From positions 1-38,287 of IMG/VR virus record IMGVR_UViG_3300047462_000737: DNA of 38,287 bases; one strand, written 5' to 3'. How positions within the stretch are numbered: the stretch's first letter is position 1; each line of letters starts with the position of its first letter. The DNA comes from a virus. Positions 30,727 through 37,135 of this stretch are shown here, in pieces. Under the pieces are notes generated by a model. It ran no database searches. It had not been told where the DNA came from and saw only the letters and a list, made by a program, of their open reading frames with translations. The translations under genes were made by a program, and so were the position numbers.

Positions 30727-32115
30727 TTACGCCTCCACCGGGTCCAGATCCAGCCGCCAGGGGGCCAGGTGCTCGTGCATGCATGCACAAGGCACACAAA
30801 TCTGAAACCCCATGTATGCGGGATACATTGATGCTGTTTCAATGGTGTCTCCCTCACCGTGGCAACGGGGACAATCAGGATCAGAGATCATCAAATGCCG
30901 GTGCAGGGTGATCACCCGGAAGTCTGGCGGTACTTGTTTCGCCATGGTTGGGAGTGATTTCTTTAGGCTCAGTATCGATTTGATGCCGCGATCAACCCAC
31001 CAGCGTTTATGAGGCGGGAGACCACGCCAGTGATACCACATGATCCGCTGTAGTTCAGCGGGGGAGAAACCAGCGAACTCCTCGTCACGGGTAAAAGCAT
31101 AATCCAGCGGATCGAAGTCCTCGTCCGTGATCCTGAGCGGATGCTGAAACTGCCGGAGTTTCTCATACGGATCTCTGGCACATCTGTCGTCCAGGAACGG
31201 GGAACCGGATTTGTGAACGGGAATAATGTCTGTGGGTCTACCGTTTACCTGATCCGAGATTCCGCTTTCGCAAGCGGCGAACCCATCCCGATCCGGTTGA
31301 CGGGAATTATAATCCCGTGAAGCCTCATCCTGATTTATGTTCCCGCTGGGGATGTGTTCCCGGTTCGGTAGACGGGAACTATGATTGACCTGACCCGCTT
31401 GCCTTGTCCCTGACGGGAGAAGCCTCCCCTCCTTCAGCGGACGCTTCCCGCGTCCGTGGTTTTGTCCGTTGCTTTGGGTTTGAAGAGAGAGAGAAAAAAA
31501 AGAAGGCGTAGCCGCGTCAGCGGCGTGAGCGGCGATAGCCGCGTTCTCGTCCGCGATAGCGGACCCGGCAAAGCCGGTCTCTTCTCTTCTTTTCTTTTCT
31601 ATTCTATTCTCTTCTGGCTTGATAAGATCTTGACCCACTCTTGAGTGACTCAAGACAACCTCAAGAGGGACTCTTGATGTTGCTACCAGATTCGTACTAT
31701 CAGGTTTATTCCCGTCTTCATCAGCGGGTTTCTCCGCCATGAATCTCGCCAGCTTATCCTTCGGCAAGGTGGCACCTTGTTTGTATCTGCCGCGTAAGGA
31801 CTCCGCCATCAACCTTCCCGGTTTATCCGATCCCGTCCACCATCCCCATTCAGTCCCGTCCTTATCCTGGAACCGGAACAACAGCTTCGTCCGTTCAAAC
31901 TCATTGAACATGGCCTCCACATCGTCAACGCTGATGTCCGGTCGGTTGTAAGAATAAAGGTCCCGGTGGACCAGTATCGGATCACATTCAAACGTTCCGT
32001 TCCCCAGGCCCAGCGTCAGCAATAAGGCCAGTTCCGCCCGGTATCGCACCGGCTGGACGTTTCTTAGTTTCTTGCTCCGCGCTATCGAATCCCCGCAAAT
32101 ATATCTCTTTGGCAT
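30727..32115 (-). CDS. Replication initiator-like protein with C-terminal zinc motif; carries a putative origin
   Basis: 462 aa. Residues 1-110 resemble the winged-helix N-terminus of phage replication proteins (ALLLTLGLGNGTFECDPILV, HRDLYSYNRPDISVDDVEAM, FNEFERTKLLFRFQDKDG). Residues about 170-300 are low-complexity and polar, rich in Ala, Ser, Asn, Arg and Gln; their DNA holds repeats and hairpins (31294-31616). Residues 325-410 are a folded helical part (SPAELQRIMWYHWRGLPPHK). Cys415, 418, 440 and 443 form a CxxC...CxxC zinc site. Place and layout, between helicase and primase, fit a lambda O-like initiator or a helicase loader. AAGGAGG lies four bases before the ATG. The linker may be tolerant of sequence because the DNA itself is functional there (inference). 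Confidence 0.65.
   Translation of the reverse strand: MPKRYICGDSIARSKKLRNVQPVRYRAELALLLTLGLGNGTFECDPILVHRDLYSYNRPDISVDDVEAMFNEFERTKLLFRFQDKDGTEWGWWTGSDKPGRLMAESLRGRYKQGATLPKDKLARFMAEKPADEDGNKPDSTNLVATSRVPLEVVLSHSRVGQDLIKPEENRIEKKRREETGFAGSAIADENAAIAAHAADAATPSFFSLSLQTQSNGQNHGRGKRPLKEGRLLPSGTRQAGQVNHSSRLPNREHIPSGNINQDEASRDYNSRQPDRDGFAACESGISDQVNGRPTDIIPVHKSGSPFLDDRCARDPYEKLRQFQHPLRITDEDFDPLDYAFTRDEEFAGFSPAELQRIMWYHWRGLPPHKRWWVDRGIKSILSLKKSLPTMAKQVPPDFRVITLHRHLMISDPDCPRCHGEGDTIETASMYPAYMGFQICVPCACMHEHLAPWRLDLDPVEA
31294..31418 (+). repeat. Degenerate iteron-like repeats inside the initiator gene
   Basis: Two 21-base copies, at 31294-31314 and 31366-31386, share 17 bases around GACGGGAA; a third partial copy, TGACGGGA, is at 31411-31418. 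GGGAAC also recurs inverted between them (31339-31360). The first copy is nearly palindromic (ACGGGA ... TCCCGT). Candidate initiator-binding sites. Confidence 0.5.
31482..31616 (+). other. Four tandem hairpins flanked by purine and pyrimidine tracts; putative replication origin
   Basis: Within the initiator gene. A 24-base purine tract (31482-31506) is followed by four perfect hairpins: GCCGC-GTCA-GCGGC (31511-31524), GCGGC-GATA-GCCGC (31529-31542), GTCCGC-GATA-GCGGAC (31549-31564) and CCGGC-AAA-GCCGG (31565-31577). Then comes a pyrimidine tract of nearly 40 bases (31578-31616), broken only by two A residues, which is roughly complementary to the first tract. Next to the iteron-like repeats, this recalls the lambda origin, which also lies in its initiator gene beside a purine-rich AT stretch. 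Function is inferred. Confidence 0.5.
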
Positions 32116-32133
32116 CTCGCCTCCTTTTTTCCC

Positions 32134-33768
32134 CTACTGCAACGCCGCTGTGTCATCCATGTCCATCGCCGGGTATCGGCCCATCATGCGCTCATGTTCC
32201 TGGTCCTGCTTCGCCAGTCTGGCTGCCCTGCCGCGTCCCTTTTTCTTTTTCTTTGCTATTTCGTCTTCCATCTGCGCTTCCAGGTGAATATTGGCCGACA
32301 CCTCGGCCCGGTGTGCTTCATACGTGGTCTCCCGCATATAGCGTGTCCGCCGATCAGCTTTCACATAGAACGGTTCGAAGTGAACCGAACGTCGCGACTT
32401 CATTTCTGAAATTTTCGAGGTTGCGGTGGCCTTCAGTGTCTCGCCGTGGTAAAAGACATTAATGATCAGGTCAAGGTCCCTGACGGCATCGGTGAATGTG
32501 TCCACATCGGTGCCGTCGTAGACGCCATACTCTGCGGCATCGGGAGCCCACGCCGCCGCTTTCTGGAAGCCTGCCTTGTTCACTTGCAGCGGGGTCATCA
32601 CCACAATGCCTTTTCCGTCTTTATAGGTTTGGGTCAATCCCTGGGCATGATGAAATATCTTGGAGATAGCTTCTCGCCTATCGTTGCCCTCGTAGTTCAG
32701 CCGTCCAATGTAATCGACCGCCAGTACATCGTATGGCAACGCTGACCCGTTTACCAGCTCGACGATCTCCGGCCACGTCGAGGCATGATAAGCATCAAGC
32801 TTACCCGGCAACGTCTTACCCGACTTCAGTTCTTCGATTAGGAGCTTCAGGTTTTCTTGATGCTGCGGAGTTACCTCTTTGGGATGAGATTCCCAGTAAT
32901 CGAGAGCCGGTAGGTTGATCTTGTTCTGGTAATGGAGATGTAGCCATGCTATGCGCTTCCAAGCCTCCATCGGGGGGAACTCTAGAGGTATGAGCAGAAT
33001 CCGCTTTCCGGCCCGCATCATGTTATAGATCATCGTCATCATGAACATGGACTTGCCCTGATTGGTAAAACCGGCGATGCCGACTGTACGGAGTTCCTGC
33101 GATGGTCCAATTAGCTGGGTATCGTCTATGCCGGGAAATCCAGTAAAGCATCTCTTCTCGTCAGGGTCTTCTAGCCTGTCAAATAAGTCCTTCTCAACCA
33201 GCGATAGGTTATCCCGGAAGTCGCCCTCGACGCTGCCAGCGTCATAGATATCCTCCAGCATCCTTTCCCGGATGTAGCGTTTTGCATCCGCCACGCCGGA
33301 CCATGGTCTGTTCTTGTCTTTTGGGTTCTCGACTGACCCGGCGACGATCTTCTTGGCAGTGTCATACGTGATCTCATGGTGGATGCGTCTCGCCTCGGTC
33401 AAGGCCACCGCCAACGCCAGATCCCAGTCCGTGGCGTCCCGCCTTCCCGAGTTAGCATCGTCATCGATGTAATCGATGGCCTTTAGGTATTCGGCCTTCT
33501 GCTGGAGGAAAACGTTCCTGATGCGGAGTCCACATGTCTCCGTCAGTTCCGGCACCGCCAGGATGAAGTCGATGAGATCCTGATGACACTCCGGCATCTC
33601 GTTCTTGTATCTCGCGTAGGACTGGATCACAAACAAGGCCCTGGAAGGCTCCATGTCGTAACAGTGTAGGGACTGCTCCTGACAGAACGTCAGTGCCTCC
33701 CGTGCCTTGGCCAGTTGGTGTAACTCGACTTTGCCGTCCATGATCATGCTGATTATGGTGTCTAGCAT
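32134..33768 (-). CDS. Replicative DNA helicase, DnaB/RecA-fold
   Basis: 544 aa from the ATG at 33768, which has GGAGG six bases upstream; a longer frame to 33942 has no such signal and overlaps the winged-helix gene. Residues 1-170 are the helical N-terminal domain. The RecA-like core begins near 210 with CFTGFPGIDD, then Walker A GFTNQGKS (233-240), a strand with RILLIPLEFPPMEAWKRIAW, and Walker B YDVLAVDYIGRL. Sensor-like segments follow (KGIVVMTPLQVNKAGFQKAA, LDLIINVFYHGETLKATATS, KISEMKSRRS). It unwinds DNA at the fork as a hexameric ring (family role). The C-terminus is basic (AKKKKKGRGRAARLAKQD) and acidic at the end. It leads the helicase-initiator-primase series and may be coupled to a small upstream ORF. 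Confidence 0.9.
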   Translation of the reverse strand: MLDTIISMIMDGKVELHQLAKAREALTFCQEQSLHCYDMEPSRALFVIQSYARYKNEMPECHQDLIDFILAVPELTETCGLRIRNVFLQQKAEYLKAIDYIDDDANSGRRDATDWDLALAVALTEARRIHHEITYDTAKKIVAGSVENPKDKNRPWSGVADAKRYIRERMLEDIYDAGSVEGDFRDNLSLVEKDLFDRLEDPDEKRCFTGFPGIDDTQLIGPSQELRTVGIAGFTNQGKSMFMMTMIYNMMRAGKRILLIPLEFPPMEAWKRIAWLHLHYQNKINLPALDYWESHPKEVTPQHQENLKLLIEELKSGKTLPGKLDAYHASTWPEIVELVNGSALPYDVLAVDYIGRLNYEGNDRREAISKIFHHAQGLTQTYKDGKGIVVMTPLQVNKAGFQKAAAWAPDAAEYGVYDGTDVDTFTDAVRDLDLIINVFYHGETLKATATSKISEMKSRRSVHFEPFYVKADRRTRYMRETTYEAHRAEVSANIHLEAQMEDEIAKKKKKGRGRAARLAKQDQEHERMMGRYPAMDMDDTAALQ

Positions 33769-33842
33769 GACTCGCCTCCGAGATAGAAGCCGCGTCTGGA
33801 TAGCCGGGACCGTCCGGTCCCTTGATAGTTGGTGTTCGCCAT
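33762..33842 (-). CDS. Possible 26-aa leader peptide overlapping the helicase start
   Basis: ATG at 33842 with AAGGGGGAAAT just before it; the peptide MANTNYQGTGRSRLSRRGFY continues LGGESC and stops at a TAG that overlaps the helicase ATG (ATGCTAG). It is Arg-rich. Its DNA includes a perfect hairpin, GGGACC / GGTCCC (33806-33821), so it might control helicase translation. Too short to judge by coding statistics; it could be chance. Confidence 0.4.
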   Translation of the reverse strand: MANTNYQGTGRSRLSRRGFYLGGESC

Positions 33843-33869
33843 ATTTCCCCCTTGCGTGCTTTCGCGGTC

Positions 33870-34232
33870 TTACGCCGCTGTTACTTCCAGTTCCCGCCGC
33901 GTCAAAGACATCAGATGATCCGCATAGCTCCGTGAGAGGCAATAGCTGATCCTGGCCCGGTTCATGTGTGTCTCGCTTTCTTCGGCGTGTCTCGCCACCA
34001 GCCCCAGCGTTACCAAGCGTTGCAGGGACTTAATAGCCGTGGGATGGCTGAGTGAGCACATCCGGCAGAACTCGGAGGCAGTGGCTCGATGTAAGTCCGG
34101 CAGTGAATCAGCAAGATACATCAGAATGCATTTACCGCTGAACGGTATGTCCCGGTCATCCATCATGATTTCCAGGTTTATTGGTGAGTGGTTACGTTCG
34201 ATTGTGGACGTGGTGGTGACTATAGCTGGCAT
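33870..34232 (-). CDS. Winged-helix DNA-binding protein of the replication module
   Basis: 120 aa. Residues 30-90 form a winged-helix pattern: GKCILMYLADSLPDLHRA, then TASEFCRMCSLSHPTAIKSL with QRLVTLGLVARH as recognition helix and wing start, followed by ARISYCLSRSY. MarR-like or replication-initiator-like folds share this plan. It may be a regulator or a second origin-binding factor; position upstream of helicase suits either. AAGGAGG lies three bases before the ATG. No catalytic motif is present. The 101-base gap to the helicase contains the 26-aa ORF described above. Confidence 0.65.
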   Translation of the reverse strand: MPAIVTTTSTIERNHSPINLEIMMDDRDIPFSGKCILMYLADSLPDLHRATASEFCRMCSLSHPTAIKSLQRLVTLGLVARHAEESETHMNRARISYCLSRSYADHLMSLTRRELEVTAA

Positions 34233-34279
34233 GATGCCTCCTTCTGGTGGTGACTCACAATGGTTAATACCGCGTAGCT

Positions 34280-34295
34280 TTCGCGCTTCCGCGAA
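34280..34295. other. Small perfect hairpin in the gap upstream of the winged-helix gene
   Basis: TTCGCG-CTTC-CGCGAA, in the 138-base gap 34233-34370 between two - strand genes. It may be a terminator remnant or an operator; no T run. A weak - strand promoter-like pair (TTGAAG, 17 bases, AAAATA) lies nearby at about 34297-34326. Confidence 0.3.
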
Positions 34296-34370
34296 CTATT
34301 TTGTGGTCGGTTGGACTTGCTTCAAGGCTGATGTTTATTTCATCCGCCATAAGCGTTGTTCAAAAGCGGG

Positions 34371-34754
34371 TTAAGGAATCTCGGGCACCCCGAAAATAAA
34401 GTTGGTGCCTGCCGTCCATTCGTCATAAACGGTTAAATCCGCCTCATGCTGGCGTAGCTGGCGGATCAGCATATCCAGCCGGTCCACGTTCATGGAAGAG
34501 ACGAAATATTTGATCCGGTTATCCGGCGTTACTGTGATCCGTGGCCGCCCGAAGTTGTGGACGCCATGATGCCGTTTGCCGAATACCGGATCGAAGTCGA
34601 AATAGAAAACGGTGTTGTCGTAGCCGAGGTCTGTCCGCTTCATGCTTCCGCACAATGCCGCCAGGGATGTCGCCGCCGCTAATGCTTCATGGCGTTCGGT
34701 TGAGGTTTCGGTGTTTAGCCGTTGATTGTTAAGAGTGGTTAAATTTTGTGCCAT
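34371..34754 (-). CDS. Unknown small protein at the start of the replication module
   Basis: 127 aa. It starts MAQNLTTLNNQRLNTETSTE, has a helical stretch with Ala (HEALAAATSLAALCGSMKRT), then a strand-rich middle (NTVFYFDFDPVFGKRHHGVH, PRITVTPDNRIKYFVSSMNV) and a closing helix (RLDMLIRQLRQHEADLTVYD). No motif that I recognise. It is the first gene of the - strand replication series and divergent from the AP2-domain gene, so the 83 bases between them (34755-34837) should contain promoters for both. No strong ribosome site precedes the ATG. Confidence 0.5.
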   Translation of the reverse strand: MAQNLTTLNNQRLNTETSTERHEALAAATSLAALCGSMKRTDLGYDNTVFYFDFDPVFGKRHHGVHNFGRPRITVTPDNRIKYFVSSMNVDRLDMLIRQLRQHEADLTVYDEWTAGTNFIFGVPEIP

Positions 34755-34823
34755 ACCGAGGATTCGGTAGTCGCAAACTTTGTTTACTGTGTGTTTTGGG
34801 CGGGCGGAATGGCTTCTCGAAGC

Positions 34824-34832
34824 GGTCCTGAG
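34824..34832 (+). promoter_or_regulatory. Start-associated motif, copy 10 (+ strand)
   Basis: GGTCCTGAG on the + strand, five bases (CCCAT) before the ATG at 34838. It is the only + strand copy linked to a start and precedes a + strand gene, so the motif follows gene direction. Confidence 0.75.
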
Positions 34833-34837
34833 CCCAT

Positions 34838-35641
34838 ATGCCAGACCGTTTTCAAACAGCAGAAGAAGCGATCCTAAAAACTCTGAAGCTGCATCCGCAA
34901 CTGACCATGCCTCAATGCCATCGCGTTTCCGGCCTCGAAGATCGAACCGAGTCCCGGCGTCTGGTCGATCAGCTTACGCGTGACGGGATTCTGATATTGG
35001 TCGATGAGGGCGGGACCAGATTTTACAGCCGGTCTCCCGAGTTGGGCATGGACGATCCGCCGCGATCACCAGAACCGGTGCCACCGCCGATACCCGAACC
35101 ACCAACCCCTACGGCACCGGCCAAAGTCGAAGCACCAGCGGAGACCAGGCCCACGGTCCAGTCCACAGCGGAGACACGGCCACCGGCCATAGTCTCGCCG
35201 CCGCATGTGAAGACATCCCGATACCCCGGCGTATGTTTTGACCGCACAACCCAGCGATGGAGGTCATTTTGCACCGTTGGCGGGAAAACGAAAAATTTGG
35301 GAAGCAACTATCCGAGCGAGGAGGCCGCGTTTCGGGCGCGGGAAGCATTCGTGCAAGAACATCACATACAGTCAAGGCCATTGGCCACAGACGCCGTGCC
35401 AAAGGCACAAGAGGCCACGGCACCGTCACCCGGTGGTCCCGCTGTAACAGCGGAACACACGATCCACGTCTGCCGCCTGGCCGTCTATTCAGCATCCGAA
35501 AAGATGCGGCAGGAGTTGGTGATAGACCGGATGGTCCGGGCCGAATTAGCAGCGGCCAGGACAGCGGGCCATGCCGGTGCCGTCGTCATCTACAGCGATG
35601 AGAGCGGTAATGTCACGGGCCGGGAGACGGTCAAGTTCTAG
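34838..35641 (+). CDS. AP2-domain DNA-binding protein with winged-helix-like N-terminus
   Basis: 267 aa. Residues 1-65 look like a small helix-turn-helix or winged domain (AEEAILKTLKLHPQLTMPQC, SRRLVDQLTRDGILILVDEG). A Pro/Ala/Glu/Thr-rich linker covers 70-125. Residues about 127-175 match the AP2/ERF fold (SRYPGVCFDRTTQRWRSFCT, then LGSNYPSEEAAFRAREAFVQ), known in phages mostly fused to HNH endonucleases; no HNH motif is seen here. A C-terminal alpha/beta part (about 205-267) is unassigned. It probably binds DNA as a regulator. It stands alone on the + strand between two - strand genes, suggesting separate acquisition. Its start uses the recurring GGTCCTGAG motif. It ends five bases before the end of the convergent next gene. 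Confidence 0.72.
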   Translation: MPDRFQTAEEAILKTLKLHPQLTMPQCHRVSGLEDRTESRRLVDQLTRDGILILVDEGGTRFYSRSPELGMDDPPRSPEPVPPPIPEPPTPTAPAKVEAPAETRPTVQSTAETRPPAIVSPPHVKTSRYPGVCFDRTTQRWRSFCTVGGKTKNLGSNYPSEEAAFRAREAFVQEHHIQSRPLATDAVPKAQEATAPSPGGPAVTAEHTIHVCRLAVYSASEKMRQELVIDRMVRAELAAARTAGHAGAVVIYSDESGNVTGRETVKF

Positions 35642-35646
35642 CGCCG

Positions 35647-36429
35647 TTAATCACTGTCGGCATAAATTTCGCAATCCCACTCACCGGATGCCGCCCGCCG
35701 CATTGCGTGAGTGTCGCCTCCCTGCATTGACTCGCGTAACTTCTTTACACCAGCCGGTGTCTGGTTCCTTTTCGCTTTCTTTTGTGTTTCGCGTGCCTCG
35801 TCCTGCCGGTCGCTGATGATCTCATTAACCGTGACCCGATAACCCGCCGTATCCGCATACCGCCCAAAAACCGAAATGATCCGGTCTAACATCTCCGGGT
35901 CCGGCTTATCTTCTGTTCTGCCTAGTTTCTTCTTTTCAGTCACCGTCAGTTTGATAAGTAGATCGGATTTGCATTCCATCTTCCGCTTCCGCCACCGCTC
36001 TACTTCTTTCGCCGTTGTGTGCCGGTGGATGATTCCTTCTTCAAAAGCCTCCAAAAACAAATCCTGGCCTGTCACCGAATTCCGGCCTAACAGCGAGATC
36101 TGATACAGCGTCCTCCGAGCGTCCGGCAAGATGTCGCGATATTCGGGGTCGTTGATGTTAGGATGCTTCCCGATCTTAATCAGCTTGCGAAACCACGAAT
36201 ACTGGCAGGGGAGGCCGAGGTCGTCGTAATCAGATTTCTTAACATGCCTTTGAATTTTGACTGCGATCTCCGCCACCGCTAGATTTGCTTTTAGTGTGTC
36301 GCCCCAATGCCGCCTGAACTCCTGGATAGCATCGACTTCGCGGAAAGTGTCCCAGCGGGACACTTTAGGAAAATTCTGATCCGGTCTTGAGTATCTGGCG
36401 GTAGGTTGTTTCTGGTGGTGGGAGGCCAT
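35647..36429 (-). CDS. Unknown basic protein, possible DNA-binding regulator
   Basis: 260 aa, strongly helical and basic. Residues 25-120 (VSRWDTFREVDAIQEFRRHW, LAVAEIAVKIQRHVKKSDYD, LPCQYSWFRKLIKIGKHPNI) have the flavour of proteins with an HTH that decides on binding by a short recognition segment. Residues 120-165 continue helical (RHTTAKEVERWRKRKMECKS). The C-terminal 90 residues are very charged. No repressor, partition or nuclease motif is certain. As the only gene leading leftwards from the AT-rich control region opposite the excisionase-like gene, it is the best-placed candidate for a lysogeny regulator (inference). The ATG has a weak AAAGAG upstream. Confidence 0.45.
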   Translation of the reverse strand: MASHHQKQPTARYSRPDQNFPKVSRWDTFREVDAIQEFRRHWGDTLKANLAVAEIAVKIQRHVKKSDYDDLGLPCQYSWFRKLIKIGKHPNINDPEYRDILPDARRTLYQISLLGRNSVTGQDLFLEAFEEGIIHRHTTAKEVERWRKRKMECKSDLLIKLTVTEKKKLGRTEDKPDPEMLDRIISVFGRYADTAGYRVTVNEIISDRQDEARETQKKAKRNQTPAGVKKLRESMQGGDTHAMRRAASGEWDCEIYADSD

Positions 36430-36537
36430 GGCGTGCTCTTTCGCCTACGAAATGGCAGCACAACAGCGGCCCGAGGTATGACTCTGGATTGACCAGAATC
36501 TAGAAAATGAGTTCCCCGCCGTAGGGCCGGGGGGATG

Positions 36538-36650
36538 TTACCTTTTACCTTATACCTTTCGCAAGGAAAGAGTTATAAAAACCCTAGAAAACCGGGTATA
36601 CCCTAGTACCTTGTATAGGTTTTTGGTATACCATGGGATAGGTAAGATTC
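36538..36650. promoter_or_regulatory. Repeat-rich control region between divergent genes (operators or attP arms)
   Basis: The 260-base gap 36430-36689 has no gene. Three tandem 7-mers (TTACCTT, TTACCTT, ATACCTT) fill 36538-36558; related TACCTT is at 36607-36612 and inverted AGGTAAG near 36640. ACCCTAG occurs at 36581 and 36600, and the palindrome GGTATACC twice. The region is AT-rich compared with its flanks. It may hold operators, integrase arm sites or promoters for both genes. Confidence 0.55.
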
Positions 36651-36689
36651 ATTCGCCGCTGTCACGCTGGCGTCACCAGGAGACCCCAT

Positions 36690-37079
36690 ATGACAGCGAC
36701 ACAACCCGCGTTTGATCCCGCCGTATTTCTTTTTATAGCGGATTCCGTGATCCGGCAGTACGCCGCCAGGAGACCGGCACCATCTATGCCTCAGCGGTTT
36801 GGAGGCGTGCTGGAACGGTTACGGCAGCACCGGCCTCCCGCCCGCTCAGTCAAATCCCGGACGCCGATCAAGCCAAAGGCACCAGAGCCGCTTCCAGTCG
36901 AAAAACTGCTTTACTCGCGGAAAGACGCTGCATTCGCTCTGTCCATCTCCGTCCGGGCTCTGGACTACCGGATAGAGGACGGGAGAATTAAGACTCAAAA
37001 GCAAGGTCGGAAGGTAATGATCACCGCCGCCGAACTGAAACGCTATGCCAGGTCTGACAATCCATCCCGCTTTAAATAA
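36690..37079 (+). CDS. Excisionase-like helix-turn-helix protein
   Basis: 129 aa. The C-terminal half (about 70-125) is a MerR/excisionase-type winged HTH: LLYSRKDAAFALSISVRALD, YRIEDGRIKTQKQGRKVMIT and AAELKRYARSD, the standard pattern in which a basic wing follows the recognition helix. The N-terminal 65 residues are Pro/Arg-rich and unassigned. Such proteins bend attachment-site DNA and steer integrase towards excision, or act as regulators. It stands 56 bases before the integrase start, in the same direction, as in many temperate phages. The ATG has AGGAG seven bases upstream. Confidence 0.78.
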   Translation: MTATQPAFDPAVFLFIADSVIRQYAARRPAPSMPQRFGGVLERLRQHRPPARSVKSRTPIKPKAPEPLPVEKLLYSRKDAAFALSISVRALDYRIEDGRIKTQKQGRKVMITAAELKRYARSDNPSRFK

Positions 37080-37135
37080 CCCGGCCATCGCTGGTGGCAC
37101 TTGCATTAGGTTCAAGCCGGAGGTACCATCAGCCC

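Noticed and set aside
30726-30857. N-terminal extension of the primase to 30857
   Set aside because: The extra residues overlap the zinc-motif end of the initiator-like gene in another frame and look like a shadow.
33769-33942. N-terminal extension of the helicase to 33942
   Set aside because: The extra 58 residues are not helicase-like, overlap the winged-helix gene, and the ATG at 33768 has a good GGAGG.
34780-35601. Alternative + strand frames over the AP2-domain gene
   Set aside because: Rich in Arg, His and Pro without domain pattern; only the 34838 frame gives an AP2 fold and a matching start motif.
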